From NCBI GenBank assembly GCA_947462335.1, contig OX381720.1, positions 47,790,981 through 47,854,980 of the forward strand: a stretch of 64,000 bases of DNA, written 5' to 3'. The DNA is from Harmothoe impar (lineage: Eukaryota; Annelida; Polychaeta; Phyllodocida; Polynoidae). The notes under the pieces are model-generated. The model was not told where the DNA came from. It did not search any database and was given only the letters and a program-made list of their open reading frames with translations. This document shows, piece after piece, positions 1 to 12,325 of this stretch. Position numbers and translations under genes: made by a program. Within the stretch, counting starts at the first letter, position 1. The number at the start of each line of letters is the position of its first letter.

Positions 1-893
1 ATTACATTACCATTTGATTGCCTGTTGGCCGTTGAGGCATTCACTTAACATGCTCTACTATGTTTGTCAGTTAACAAAGACTCTGTGGTATATAATAATA
101 GGCTTAACTGATTATGGCAGAGTTGCATACTGTAAATGGGGTGGCCAATAGGGTTACGTCATTAATCTTAGGTTTGCATTAACATTTCTTGCCACATAAG
201 AAAGTGAGAGCTTTTAAAATGACATTCTTATTCAGTCACAAAGATAACTACCAAAACTGCTATTACTCCTACAGTACTAGGATATTTATGACATTTGTAA
301 AACGTGACACTATGTTGCCACCTATACTGGATTAGACTATAGTCACCCAATGGCAGGAGCATGCACATTTAAAACTTCCATTTAATCAAATATTCAAGGA
401 ATATACCAATAACTGTTTGAGTATTACAATCAATGTTATTAAGATTCTGGCTAAGAAGTGCAGACATCTAATTAGTGATTGTCACGCCTATCTGATGCCC
501 CCCTTCACCCCCGCCTTCACCACTGGTGTCATAAGGTCTCCAGTTCGTCATCTGTCATATTACCTGCCATGCCACCTTTTAGTTGTACAATGCCTGTCAA
601 CGTGAACGTCTCTGATAACACATCGGTCATTAGGTTTATGGTTTTACAATATCCCCAGCCCAGATCTGGGTTTCACTACAAGTAGAAATGCCACGAAAGC
701 CCACAATAAATCTGCAATAAATCTGTTTACAGTCTGACATTCTAGACCTTAGTATGTGAACTAATAGTAGACCTAAGTGTTTGAATAGAGAGTACAAATA
801 TGAGCCCTAAATTCAATTTATAATATCTAAATTAGATGTTTGTGATTTTAGTGGACTGCTGAGTGCAGGGACCAGGTGTCCAGCCCGAACCCT
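1..893. other. Intergenic, no feature recognised
   Basis: AT-rich unique-looking sequence. Only short open frames are present, without splice support or recognisable motifs. I see no RNA gene and no repeat structure here. Confidence 0.5.
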
Positions 894-1114
894 ACTAGGG
901 TAAACTGACCTAAAGATAACCACGTACCATGAGATAACCCCCTCAATCTTTTAGTCATCCATTCATGATACGCTTTGTTTTTGTGTATCACAGTACACTT
1001 TAAGTGATATTCTTTCCAGAAAAGGACAAATAAGTACAATACCATACACGAATAACTACATAATTAAGGTGGACATCTCATGGTACGTGGTTACCTTTAG
1101 GTCAGTTTACCCTA
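894..1114. repeat. Inverted repeat, arms about 40 bp
   Basis: The left arm (about 894-935) and right arm (about 1,074-1,114) are reverse complements with one or two mismatches. Both contain GGTAAACTGACCTAAAG or its complement. The loop is about 140 bp. It could be a small foldback element; no target duplication could be fixed. Confidence 0.75.
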
Positions 1115-2258
1115 CATGCTGACTTGGAAGTTGGAGACATGCAGAACACCTGTACTCACCATGCAGGAGGTGGACGTGTGTTAGACATCCACACAGGTAT
1201 ATCCAGGTGTAGACTGTAGTAGAGCTCCTCCAGTTACTGAGTAATCCATGTGTGGTGGTAGTACAGCTATATTACACACAGGTAGGTAGTAGTATCCTCC
1301 AGTACCTATCACCTGTATAACGACCCAGCCTTAACATGGATGCTAGACCAGGTAGGATGATGGGGAGACACCCAGTACCTAAAGCCACAGGTGGGTTATG
1401 ACTATGTATAGGACGCACAGGTGAGTCTGAAGGGTGTCCAGGTAGATCTCTCCTCCAGGTAGCCCAGCACAGACCGGTCTCACACCCCCTTAGACGTCTC
1501 CCGGGCCAGGTGAGTGAGTAAGGCTGTGCAGTGTACACACTGGGTAGGGACTGGCTGTGCAGCCTGGCTCTGCCCCCTCTACGGCCCTCTACACAACAAG
1601 CAATTACTTTTAGCCACAAAACACCCTCCACAGCTTACACTGCCTACCTCCCACCCCCGCTACACTACTCCCTGGTGGTTTCCTGACCTACATACCTACT
1701 GGAGCGTGGGCTGGGCGGCTGGTGGGGGGAAACTGTACCTTAAACTGCCCAAATATTGCTGCCCCTACAGCAGCAGTAGAAGTGGAGGGAGGACCGTGAA
1801 GCTGGGCCTTATAGAGGGGAGGTGGGGGCTTAAAGCCTGTGTGTGTGGCGGGAACGCGTGGTTAAGGGGAGGTTCGCAAAGTACCATTGGAGGGGAATCG
1901 AAATACCCGAGTTAAAATATCACCAGATAAGGGGGGAGGGGAAGAATCGACCGGATGATTGGACAATATTTTCAGAAGGATTAACCCTGATTCTCATTGC
2001 CCCGACAGAACGTCCCTGTCGCATAACTAATGGAGTGGTCATTACTTAACGACGGGCGGGTAAAAGAAGTCCATCCCTGTAAAAAATAAAAGAAAGGGTG
2101 TGGGGGGGGGGGTATAATACATGATACTATCATTAAAAACAGGAGGGGTGTGAAAATGCAAACGTTCTGCACATATGGCATGTACAACCTCCCTCTCAAA
2201 TGCCCTCTTAACCCCAATCCCCCCCCCCCCCAATGCCATGACCACTAATGAAAGCTAA
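1115..2258. other. Intergenic with a decayed family-A MITE
   Basis: 1,115-2,020 is locally GC-richer, with recurrent CCAGGT/CACAGG motifs but no convincing exon. At about 2,029-2,250 a C/G-rich segment is bounded by inverted GGAGTGGTCATTA-like and TGACCACTAATG ends. It looks like a degraded copy of the GGGAGTG-ended family that starts immediately downstream. Confidence 0.4.
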
Positions 2259-3588
2259 GGGAGTGTTCATTTTTTAACAACAGGGGGGGGGCTGGTGAGT
2301 TTTCGTTTTGACACGCAAGTTATTTTGCGCCCCCCCCTCGGGAAGGGGCAAGTTAAAATCTAGCTGAGTTATTTTGCGCCCCCCCCCCCCCTTTCAATTT
2401 TTCTGCATTAATTTGCGTTACATCGCTGTGTCGCATCAGTGCTACATAGAAATGAATCTATACTTGATATATAGGATATAGGTCATATTTACAATGCCTA
2501 TCCCTATGTTTCTTCATGGCATGTACCATAAAACCCATCCTTTAACAGGGTTCTCCTTACACTGCAATGACACCGGCGGGCCGCCAGCATCGCGATTACT
2601 GCCGCCAGCATCAATTTACCCCAAATCCCTGCCAGTGTCATTTTATCTATCTACAGGTTTTTGAATTTTGAAAATCCATCAATTAGAACAAAAGTTATTC
2701 GCATTTAAGCACTTTTTTTCCAAAAAAAAATTTATCCATCAATTTGAAGAGTCAAAATTCTCACATATCTAATATAAGCCTAACCCTAATCTTACTCATA
2801 CAAGCCCCAGCTCCTACGTGAAAATTTACGGTGTGATTTTTGAGTCTGTGGAGAAGCCTGCTTTTGGGGTATATTTTTCCTGACTAAGGGGTCGTCTTAA
2901 AGGTGGGGGTTTCTTAAGGGAGGGGTTTTATGGAAAATGTACTCCTAGAAATGGCTATTAAATATTCAAATAGCAACTTTTGATTTTGATCTATGGATTC
3001 ATCAAATTTAAGCGTGAATATTAGGGACATAATATCTACCCAGCTCCCACAAAATTGCAGCTGTACTCAAAGTGCAGTGCTTCAGAAGGGGGTCAGAACG
3101 GCATACATCCGTCTCTTAACTGGAACATTTCAGAATCTAGAAGTCAAATGGTGTATTCATGTGCACTTTGAAAGCTTTATAGGAACCTTTATGTTACTCT
3201 GATATCCATAAATATCAACATTACAGTTCAATCATTCCTTGTAGGTATTGCTCTCAATGTCAAGTTAAAAATGAATGGCCTTGATCCAAGCCGATGGCCT
3301 GGTCAACCAACAGGGCAGTCTAGTCCTAGTTTGAAACAAACAGTTGGTAACAGCCTATCTTGAATGATGAAGCATCTTGGGTAGATTTGATGATCACTAT
3401 TTTAGTCTCTTATTATTTTTCAACTTGGTCATTTTATTGCAATCATATAGCAGCAGATAAAATCTGCCAGAAAAGATAGGTGTAAAAAGATGAACAGTTG
3501 GTAGTTGTTTGGGCACAAATGCATAGGTCCATGTACTGAATTACAGGAGTGTGATGCAAACCACACTAGCATTTCATCCAACATTTAA

Positions 3589-4329
3589 GGACTCTCAGCA
3601 CCCAAATTGCACTAAAACAGTTTGGAGGGTTTAATTCCAAGGAAATGTGTTAAACCTGCACATGTTATACACCATTTGAACCATTATAACACCTTTATCA
3701 AATTCCTTCCGTTATTTGAGAATTTTGTCACTGTGGAATGTGAATGGAACAAAAACGTTCCTTTTTATCTTCTTTTCATTTCAACAGCATTATGGGATGG
3801 AAATTGGATATAATACTTATGTTTAACAATTTGAAACTGATATTGATGTCCATACCTGGGGTCCTTTTTTCCCTTTAGTTGATATTCCAATTATTAAAGT
3901 CTACAGAGCCCTTCAAAGTTGTATAGTTACTAAAAAATGGTAAAAATGGCTATTTACCCCTATTATCGCCCATTTTCTAGCTAACTATGCAACTTTAAAT
4001 GGGTCTGTAGACCTTAATAATTGGAATATGAAGAAAAGGAAAAAAAGACCCCAGGTATTGACATAAAATTTAATATTCAATTAGGAAATCCAAGAATTTA
4101 GTCCAATTTCCATCCCATAATGCTGTTGAAAGAAAAAGAGGCTGAAAATGGAACGTTTTTGTTCCATCCACATTCCATGGCTACAAAAATGAGAAATAAT
4201 AGAAGTAATTTGATAAAGGTATTACAGCTATAGATGGTTCAAATGATGTATTATATGTGCAGGTTTAAAGAATTTACCTGGAATTAAACACTCCAAACTG
4301 TTTTAGTGCAATTTGGGTGCTGAGAGTCC
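3589..4329. mobile_element. 741-bp near-continuous foldback with TTAA flanks, nested in family A element
   Basis: The two halves are imperfect reverse complements over almost their whole length, with the centre near 3,960. Left GGACTCTCAGCACCCAAATT pairs with right AATTTGGGTGCTGAGAGTCC. Matching inner blocks include the segment around 'gtcctttttt' (3,870) and 'aaaaaagacccc' (4,042). TTAA lies on both sides (3,585-3,588 and 4,330-4,333), which suggests piggyBac-type insertion. It carries no plausible gene. Confidence 0.75.
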
Positions 4330-4689
4330 TTAATCACCTACAACCGGTTCCCTTTTTAACACTGAATAATCTGTTCTGTTTTAGTTGGAATTACTACACT
4401 TTTTTCAATATTAGATAAGCAAATTGTTCCTCTATCTGCCATTTTACGGTTGCATTGATAAAACAATTTTGTAGATGCAATAATGGGAATTCTGTAAATT
4501 TTGTAATATCAATTTGGAGGGTGCCCAACCATGTCTGTTTTTGGTTCAAACTCCACAAACATTTCTTTTTTGCAGTCTGGTCTGCTCTGTTATACCCGCA
4601 AAAACAATTAACCTGTAGACTGGCCTGTTGAAAACACACATCTTGGTGGCAAATGTGGGACTACGGTGCACACTAGACATGCAAGAGGG

Positions 4690-5225
4690 AAAAAATCAGA
4701 GCCCAATTTGAAAGCATTCTAATGCACTTTGGCATACAATATATTAAGGCTCAGCTCTAAATTATCTATGATTGGGGCTGGAAACTTGTTTATTTTTTAG
4801 GAAAAGTTTTAGGAAAATTGGAAATCTAAACTTGAAATAGTGCATTCTGCTGCATTTTGGTAAAAAATAACTCGGATCTGTACAATTCGGCCTCTATGAT
4901 TGGGGCCTTATCTTTTTTGAGGAAAGGTTTTGGGAAAATTTGACAATCTAGACCTGAAATGGTGCATTCTGTTTCCTTTTGGCCAACTGTATTATTAACC
5001 CTGTTTTTAGTGGGAAACTTTTGGGAACATTGGAAAATCTAGACCTGAAATGGTGCATTCTGGTGCATTTTGGCCAGAATTGTATCAAAGCTAAGATCTG
5101 TACTAGCCAGCCTTTATAATTGGGGCTGGAACCTTTCTTTTTAGATGGAAAAGTCTTAGAAAATTTTGAAATTCCTGACTTCAAATGGTGCAATCTTATG
5201 CATTTTGGCACATCTGGCATGTCTA
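4690..5225. repeat. Degenerate tandem repeat, about 100-130 bp units
   Basis: About four diverged copies of a unit containing 'gacctgaaatggtgcattct' and 'cattttggc', alternating with 'attggggc...ttttttag' segments, at about 4,805, 4,935, 5,030 and 5,160. Non-coding. Confidence 0.6.
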
Positions 5226-5795
5226 CCCCCCATCTTAAACCATCACTGAAATATTAATGTGTTCAATTGCCAATCACATGTCACAGCAGTACTAGGGGGG
5301 TTTGGGAATGCGCCGCACCCCCCCCCCAAGAAAATTTTGAAAAGAAGGCAGACGGTGGAATTTGATGTATTTTGATCTTCTTGTCTGACACATAAAGGTA
5401 AAATAGAGTTCTCATTGGATCTGGATGAATCACAAGAATGACCAATTTGATAAATAATTCTGAGGAGTTTGCCTGAACTCCAATTAAAATTTTGAAAATT
5501 CACACTGTAAAATTGTTAGATTTAATGGGTGCAACGCAAAGTGTCGCAAGAAAATTTTATGATTTTAGAGGTAATTTGCTGGATTTTAAGGCATTTCTAC
5601 AGAAATGTCTTCAGCGCCACATCGCGACAAATCGCGCCCCCTCTAAAGGTGTCAAGAAGGTATTTTACGCCCCCCCCCTCAAGAGGGTCAAGTTATTTTA
5701 CGCCCCCCCCCCTCGGAAGGGGTCAAGTTATTTTACGCCCCCCCCCCTAAACTCACCAACCCCCCCCCTGTTGTTAAAAAATGAACACTCCCTAA

Positions 5796-8050
5796 AGTAG
5801 CTTAAAGTGGGCTAATTAGTTCATGATATAGTTGCCACTACGTAAATGCATGTAAACAATTGGAACTGGCCACTGAATGGGGAATTTGTAAGTTAGGGCG
5901 TGGTCAACAGGTGGTCAGTGGGGAGGGGTGCAAGAAATGAAGGAGGGGGGGGGGCAATCTACCTTTTAATCTTTATCCAACGAGTGCGTGCTTTGTGCAC
6001 ATCTCTTCATGGCATAGGATCCTTTCTGCATGGCTGGTCATGTTTCACTTTCTCCCAAATGCTGAGTAGCTATGTATAATGCAAACTAACAGATTTTATG
6101 TGTAATCGATTGATTGTATCTCCTTAAAATGCAACAAAATATAACTATAGATACACTTGTTCTTTAATTAAACAGGCGGCAGATGGTGGGGGCATCTGGT
6201 GTGGAAGGCAGGGGGGGGGCTTTATGACGCCTCATAACTACAAATGGATTATTGGCTGCCTTTGAGGGGAAGGGGGGGGGGGGTAACCAGAAGGTGGGGG
6301 GAGTTATTATTGGAGTTAACTATACCAAGACATAAAAAAATAACTCTATTCATATTCCTTCAAATTGTTCGTATTGCTTTGACACCACATTTGTAGTAAT
6401 CTATTAAACCTACTTAAAATTAAGCTTTTATTTCATGCATCATATCGACTATACATTGCATATGCCATGCATGGCTATGGGTCTATACGTGCCGCCATGA
6501 CGAGTAGACTCACCAGAGCTGCAGTTATGCATCATGAAGACAAATACACTGGAGTCAAAATCAGCTTTTCTTATTTCTAGGAGCATTTCTGAGAAAAATT
6601 TGGTGAAACACTTTATTAAGTCAATTTTGGCGTGTAGTTTCCAAAAATTCATTTCACCAAAGCGAAATATGCATTTTAAGCCTTCAAAATTCCAAAAAAC
6701 AAAATGGCCGCCAAAATGCCAGAAAAAAAAGTCAAAATATACCCCGAAATGTCTATTATTTAATGTGTTTAGTCATGCAATAGTGCAAATTAAAGGTTTC
6801 ACCAAGACGTATATGCCTGTACTGTTTACAGAATTGATCTGGTCCTTCTGTTACCATGGCAACCATAGATAAATGTGAATTTTGGTTACCATAGCAACCA
6901 AATGCCCATCAATATACTTGCAGTTTGAATATGAACAAACGTCTGAATATAGTTTAAAAGTCTTACCTTTTCAAGACACATGGTGTTAAGGAAAGGTCTC
7001 AACAAGATGCAGCCTACCAGAAGGTCTTAATAGTTGTCCTGGCCATTATGCGGCCCTTAAAGGGTTATCATGTACCCCTGTCATTGATTGAGCTTTTCAG
7101 ATAGGCCTTTGTGAGTACAGTGCTCTTGCATGTTTTTCTGTTTATATTACAATAGCCTGACCTTTAAAGATGGTGTGTCAGCTAAATGTTTGGAGATTTT
7201 TTAGTCTCATCATATTCATATTGTATATGCTATCTGATAGGTCTTCCCTAATCTTTAGAATTATTGGCAGTGTCTTAGTCTATGAGATGAGCACATGCAG
7301 TGCAATATTCTTTTACTGTAGGTCGACACTAAAACTCCCAATGTGTTTATACTGCATGGCCCAGTGCTTACCCTATAGCTTAGTTCCTGGTATTCTCACA
7401 TAGGGGGGACACTGAGTCAGTGAGGTGAATAAGCAACATTGTTTTCTATCTCAAATCATGCATTTGTAGGCAAATATATTGAACATTGAGCACTGCATAT
7501 CAGCTAAAATAATAACAAAACCCTTGACATTAAAATTATATCCATTTTGAAGGAAAGGTTTGGGAAGTCTATTAGCTTATATACCATCTTTAAATCATGT
7601 ATACATGTGCTATATAGTTACCTTATGCTTTCGGACATTTTTGCATTTACGGGCAACAGTTTGGTTGTTTGACCCAACACTATATATGAAGTATTTACAC
7701 CTCTTGTATTCATTACACAAGTACATTATATTTGTTACAAACACCGTCCTCTCTCTATGCACCCGTCAAAACCCGACACACACACAGTACGTGCCCAAAT
7801 CAGTAACAGTTTTTTGGGCCAATAAATTCTACACATCTCGCCAGGTTTTAACATGCCCAATATAATATGAAATAAATCCAGTAAACTGGATAAATAAGTG
7901 GATCCCAGCGTGATACAGCTGCTTGTTTTCTAACGTTGGTGTTTTTTGCACCAAAGAAAAGCAGACCAAAGATATATGTCCCAGCAGCTGTTTCCCAGTC
8001 AGTGTCCATACTGGGCTGTGACCAGTGTATAATATATCACAGACGACGTT
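5796..8050. other. Intergenic, G-runs, MITE debris
   Basis: Several G9-G12 homopolymers (5,940-6,300). Near 6,440-6,540 and 7,035-7,090 there are fragments resembling the family D MITE (pieces such as 'gccgccatgacgagtagactc' cut short, and 'gcggcccttaaagggtta'). No exon or RNA gene is recognised. Confidence 0.4.
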
Positions 8051-8304
8051 TTAATCCTTTGAGGGCCACATAATGCTTCTAATGCATGAGCCCCTTTGAC
8101 GCCATGAAACATGAATTGGGTCTAATCTCCATGGCTGCATTCAAGCATCCTGCCAACTATTATGTGGTTGATACATTCCAGAGGGGTCAGCATGATGTGT
8201 GAATACAACCCTGGCGAGTAGACTCGCCAGGACTGCATTCATGCATCATGACGACAGAGGGCATGATACTGCACCTAAGCAGCATGTGGCCTTTAGAGGG
8301 TTAA
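8051..8304. mobile_element. Family D MITE, piggyBac-like (TTAA-flanked)
   Basis: A 254-bp unit with TTAA at both edges. The inverted ends are CCTTTGAGGGCCACATAATG-like and complementary to 'agcatgtggcctttagagg'. Internally it has the palindromic 'ctggcgagtagactcgccag' and repeated 'gcattcatgcatcatgac'. Other copies in the window (45.6, 46.7, 47.3, 52.7 and 62.5 kb) share ends and core. TTAA duplication with CCYTT-type ends is typical of piggyBac MITEs; the family name is inferred. Confidence 0.65.
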
Positions 8305-11008
8305 GGATTGAGGCGAGTTTACTACTATATGTGTCCATACACATACCAGACAGATTGACCAGGGGGTAAGTCGGTGGGAGGTCGTGGGAACCAGAGCATG
8401 TAAGAAACAACAATAATATGGGTCAGCTTTAATACTAACTGAACATGTATACAGAGAATGAAGGCTATCTGTAGATAATCTACACTGTGAATCGCAATAT
8501 GATATGAATGAATGGGTACTCAACATGTATTATAATTGCAATGTGGCTCTCTTTTTTTTCATGCATTATCGAACTGATCCAGACCAATTATTACATTAAT
8601 GTCACACAAAGAGAATGAAACTAGATGTAATTACAATAGAAGTTGGAGCCTCATTGTGTTAATGTTCTTTACATTTCCTGCTATTTCTTTACCCCGAGTG
8701 GTTTTGGTTTCTAAGCCGTCTATTGTAACAGCTGGTGTGCGTGATCAAGTTATCAAAAACATTGAATAGAAACCTACAGCATTGAGGCTACTTCATAGCC
8801 CCCCCCCCCCAGAGGCACACTGAGAACTTTATGGGCATAAAGGGACATCACTAGTAATGACCTTTGAAGGGGGATCTTTTTTTGGGGGGGGGGGGGAGCT
8901 CCTGCCATTACTAGAGCCATCACGATTTGACATGATTAGAGATCTTTTAGGGGGATGGGATATACAGGGTGATGACCCTGCACAGGTTACCGAATTGATG
9001 ACTTTGAAAATAAATTTGCATTTATCTATCATACATTCTTATGTATTTAAACACTGTATCATTTTCAAGTATTTTAACGAAGCCTTTTTTGAAACCACTA
9101 GTAAGCACTAGTAAACAACGGCCCACGAAGGCATATATATGTTTGTATAACAAATAACATCCTACCCTCACAATGAAAAATAGGTCTCTTTATGTACACA
9201 TACATTTTGTGTTTAATAAATTCACCCAAAACGTTCCTCCAAATTGCATAGGTTTTTAAGGTTATGATATTGTTCATTAATTCCATCTGCACTGATGACC
9301 TTTATACATGCCTAGGTTTTCAATACACACAAGAATCGTGTAAGTAAGTATAGAATATAAAATAGTTAGCCATAGACCTACAGGAAGTCACGTACAAATG
9401 TATATAAGTTTCAGATCTAAATTATACCTTTTAACAATCATGACGCCAGGTCTATTTTTCACAGCTGGTTAGGCCATTACTTGGAATAAGATGAAACATT
9501 TTTACGAGTTTTATCATAACTAGTATTGTTGAGATTAGAACACACCAATTGTAACTGTTTAATGGTCCCTGAGTATGTGGTGATTTTAGAGGCTTATAAT
9601 TTACCTAACAGATGGTGATTTGACCTGATGGATCCTCATCCACAAATTCAGAAGTGAACACTTACATCTAGGCCTATTCTTAGTATTTTTTAAAGCCTTG
9701 CTTTGATGTATGGTCACATATATCACACTCAACAATATGTCCATTCATCATACTGGATCACTTTGCTTGACACATAAAACAGGGTATCAAAACGTTTCCT
9801 GGTGTTGTATTTCCTATGCAGGTATTTTCTTCCCTATTGACGCCATACTTGGTTTTCTTTAAGAGTTAAATCCCCCAGTACAACACAACTGAATAGGAAA
9901 CTTCCTCTCTGAGTACAATCCGGTTTGGTCTGTTCATAAATATGCAATATAAACCGTCGGCTTTCTCCTACCTAGTTTTAGCCCTCCTACCCCGCCCTAT
10001 ATAATTCACATGATTTATGTCTCTCTCTGTTGGGTTTTATGCCTTCTTTGAAGAGGGTAAGTTTACAAGTCAGGTATCCATTACCACCATGACAACGTAT
10101 GACATCCTTACAAAAAGGCTGCCCACCCGGAGATGTCTTTTAAAATACAATTATATTCAAATATTCATTCAGGGGTGTCTGTGATATAGCCTTTTTCGGA
10201 CATGTATATGGGCAGTATCCCTTGTTGATATTGCAGTTATTTCCCTTTCCATTTTTAACAATGTTACCGTCAAATTTATTAATGGGGCTTGAATAGATGT
10301 AGCGTTATGAAGTACAGTCCCAACACCTTTGAATTATGCCTAGTTGTATCTCAGGGATTCTCAGAGATTACATCTGAATGAGATTTTTTTTAAAGTGTTT
10401 TATTCGGGTAAAAGATAACAGATACAAAAGTAAATTATGCATCAACGTAGCATGTGCTCATTGCATTACCTCCGTTAGGGCCCCTGATCATGCTGCAATA
10501 ACAAAAATTTCTCAGAAATACGGTATGACGTACACAAGTGCGGGTATATTACATAAGTGTTTGAATTTTCCTTCTTAATTATCACATTTTGCTATAATAA
10601 AAGAGTAATGATAAAGTAAATTTCCTTGTTAAACCCAAAGGAATATACAGTGTACATAGAACATAGAACCTCGAAGTAGAAGACATATAAACGTGCATAC
10701 CTCTAACTAAAGATCGCCACCTGCAGGCAAACCCCTTGGTTCAGGTGTCTGCTATGTGTCATGTATACGTCATCATACACCACCAGCATGACAGTCAATG
10801 ACAGTTATATAGACGTCATACGTCATATGCGTTAGTGGTGAAGAACACTGTGGGAATGTTTCATTCCAGTAAGACTCAGGATACTTGTATGTGCTATGTT
10901 GCACTGACAACACTACAATTCACATTTGAGAATGCGCACAATTTGATCTCCATACGGCGAATTATTTTTAAATGAGTGTTATTTCATTGATATACATGCA
11001 TTATGGCC
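8305..11008. other. Intergenic, nothing recognised
   Basis: AT-rich, with C/G homopolymers at about 8,800 and 8,885. The short open frames lack motifs. I see no gene, RNA or clear element in this 2.7-kb stretch. Confidence 0.4.
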
Positions 11009-11118
11009 ACCGTCCACAGAACATAAATCGGCCGCATATGGATAGAATTGCCATACATTCCCTATGTAAATTATTTATAGAACGGACCTATACGTCCGAC
11101 TTATGCTCTGTGGACGGT
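11009..11118. repeat. 110-bp foldback (ACCGTCCACAGA ends)
   Basis: Left ACCGTCCACAGAACATAA and right 'ttatgctctgtggacggt' are inverted repeats with one mismatch. The loop is about 75 bp. A candidate micro-MITE. Confidence 0.7.
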
Positions 11119-11391
11119 GACCCTCAGCCATGATAAATGTAGATATGTGTTATGAAGAAAGCTATATTATTTGAAGACATTTTTATCCAAATGTGGAATT
11201 TTCCCCTCTCACAATCTAACTGATATCTGTAAAATCACGATTCTACACCGATCCTGGACAATATTATCAATTATGTCTTTTTAGTGTTTTACTGTACAGT
11301 TATATTTGTGTGGATTTTTGAAGTAAAGAAGAGTGCCCTCTAGCTATTGCTGCCAACACTGAAAGTTATTACTGCTATGGTAGGACATATG

Positions 11392-12325
11392 GCTCACTCT
11401 CACCAAATCAGTGCAACTAAAAAAGTGACGTACATGATCGGCGGACGTACATGATCGGCGGACGTACATGATCGGCGGAGTCCAAAATCCGTCTTTTACC
11501 CCCTGCACTACGATGTTTAACTCTCCCAACCATACCTACAGGCTGTAATGTATCTTTGGGGAGTTTATTAGAAAAAAAAACCTCCCAAAATATGTATAGG
11601 GGCCGGAGGGGGGGGCTCAATGTGTAACCGATCATGTACGTCACATGACGTACATGATCGGCTTGGAATGTCATGTAAAATTTCCTATTTACCCACTGCT
11701 TGACCTGTCTATGATTACACATATTTAGACCTACATCATATGTACACCTCACTATGATTTATTTATGTTTTAAATATGGTCAGAAAAGGTAATTAAAGCA
11801 GTCAATAAATAATGGCCGATCATGTACGTCACATGACGTACATGATCGGTATTGAAATGTCATGTAAAATACTCTTACTAGACTCATCTACACATTTAAA
11901 CCATTTGAAATACCAAGACAGACATTATATGTACACCTTGGTAAGGTTTATAAATGTTTTATTATGGTCAGAAAGAGTAGGGCAGTCAATAGATCACCGA
12001 TCATGTACGTCACTGATCATGTACGTCACATGACGTACATGATCGGTATTGAAATGTCAAATAAAATTATCTTAAAAGTCACATCTACACATTTCTAACA
12101 TATTACATGTCAAGACACACATCATATGTACACCTTGGTCAGATTTATTTATGTTTTAACATGGTCAGAAAGGGTTAGGAAGTCAATAGATCACCGATCA
12201 TGTACGTCACCGATCATGTACGTCACCGATCATGTACGTCACCGATCATGTACGTCCACCGATCATGTACGTCCACTGATCATGTACGTCACTTTTTTAG
12301 TTGCACTGATTTGGTGAGAGTGAGT
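11392..12325. mobile_element. Foldback element built from a 16-bp palindromic subrepeat
   Basis: The outer inverted repeats are about 48 bp: left starts CTCACTCTCACCAAATCAGT, right ends with its complement. Both run into the motif CCGATCATGTACGTC or its complement. That motif recurs in tandem at the left end (three direct copies, 11,425-11,480) and right end (six copies, 12,194-12,292). It also occurs as head-to-head palindromes at about 11,627, 11,817 and 12,020. Between the palindromes lies a roughly 185-bp unit ('tgtcatgtaaaat'...'tacaccttggt') repeated about four times. No transposase is visible. Superfamily unknown. Confidence 0.8.

Larger units (their letters stand above)
2259..5792. 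mobile_element. Family A element: 3.5-kb non-autonomous Harbinger-like DNA transposon
   Basis: The ends are inverted repeats: GGGAGTGTTCATTTTTTAAC on the left and its complement at about 5,773-5,792 on the right, followed inward by a C/G run and CTGGTGAG or its complement. A TAA trinucleotide flanks both sides (2,256-2,258 and 5,793-5,795), a 3-bp TWA-type duplication as PIF/Harbinger elements produce. No transposase-like frame is visible, so it is non-autonomous. The interior holds a 741-bp foldback and a degenerate tandem repeat. Internal segments next to the ends repeat 'gttattttgcgc'-type motifs with C runs. The superfamily call is inferred from duplication length and the GGG terminus; I am less sure of it than of the element ends. 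Confidence 0.65.

Noticed and set aside
1272..1915. Overlapping ORFs of 119 and 133 codons on opposite strands
   Set aside because: Locally GC-richer DNA gives chance frames. No recognisable domain, and neither frame is favoured.
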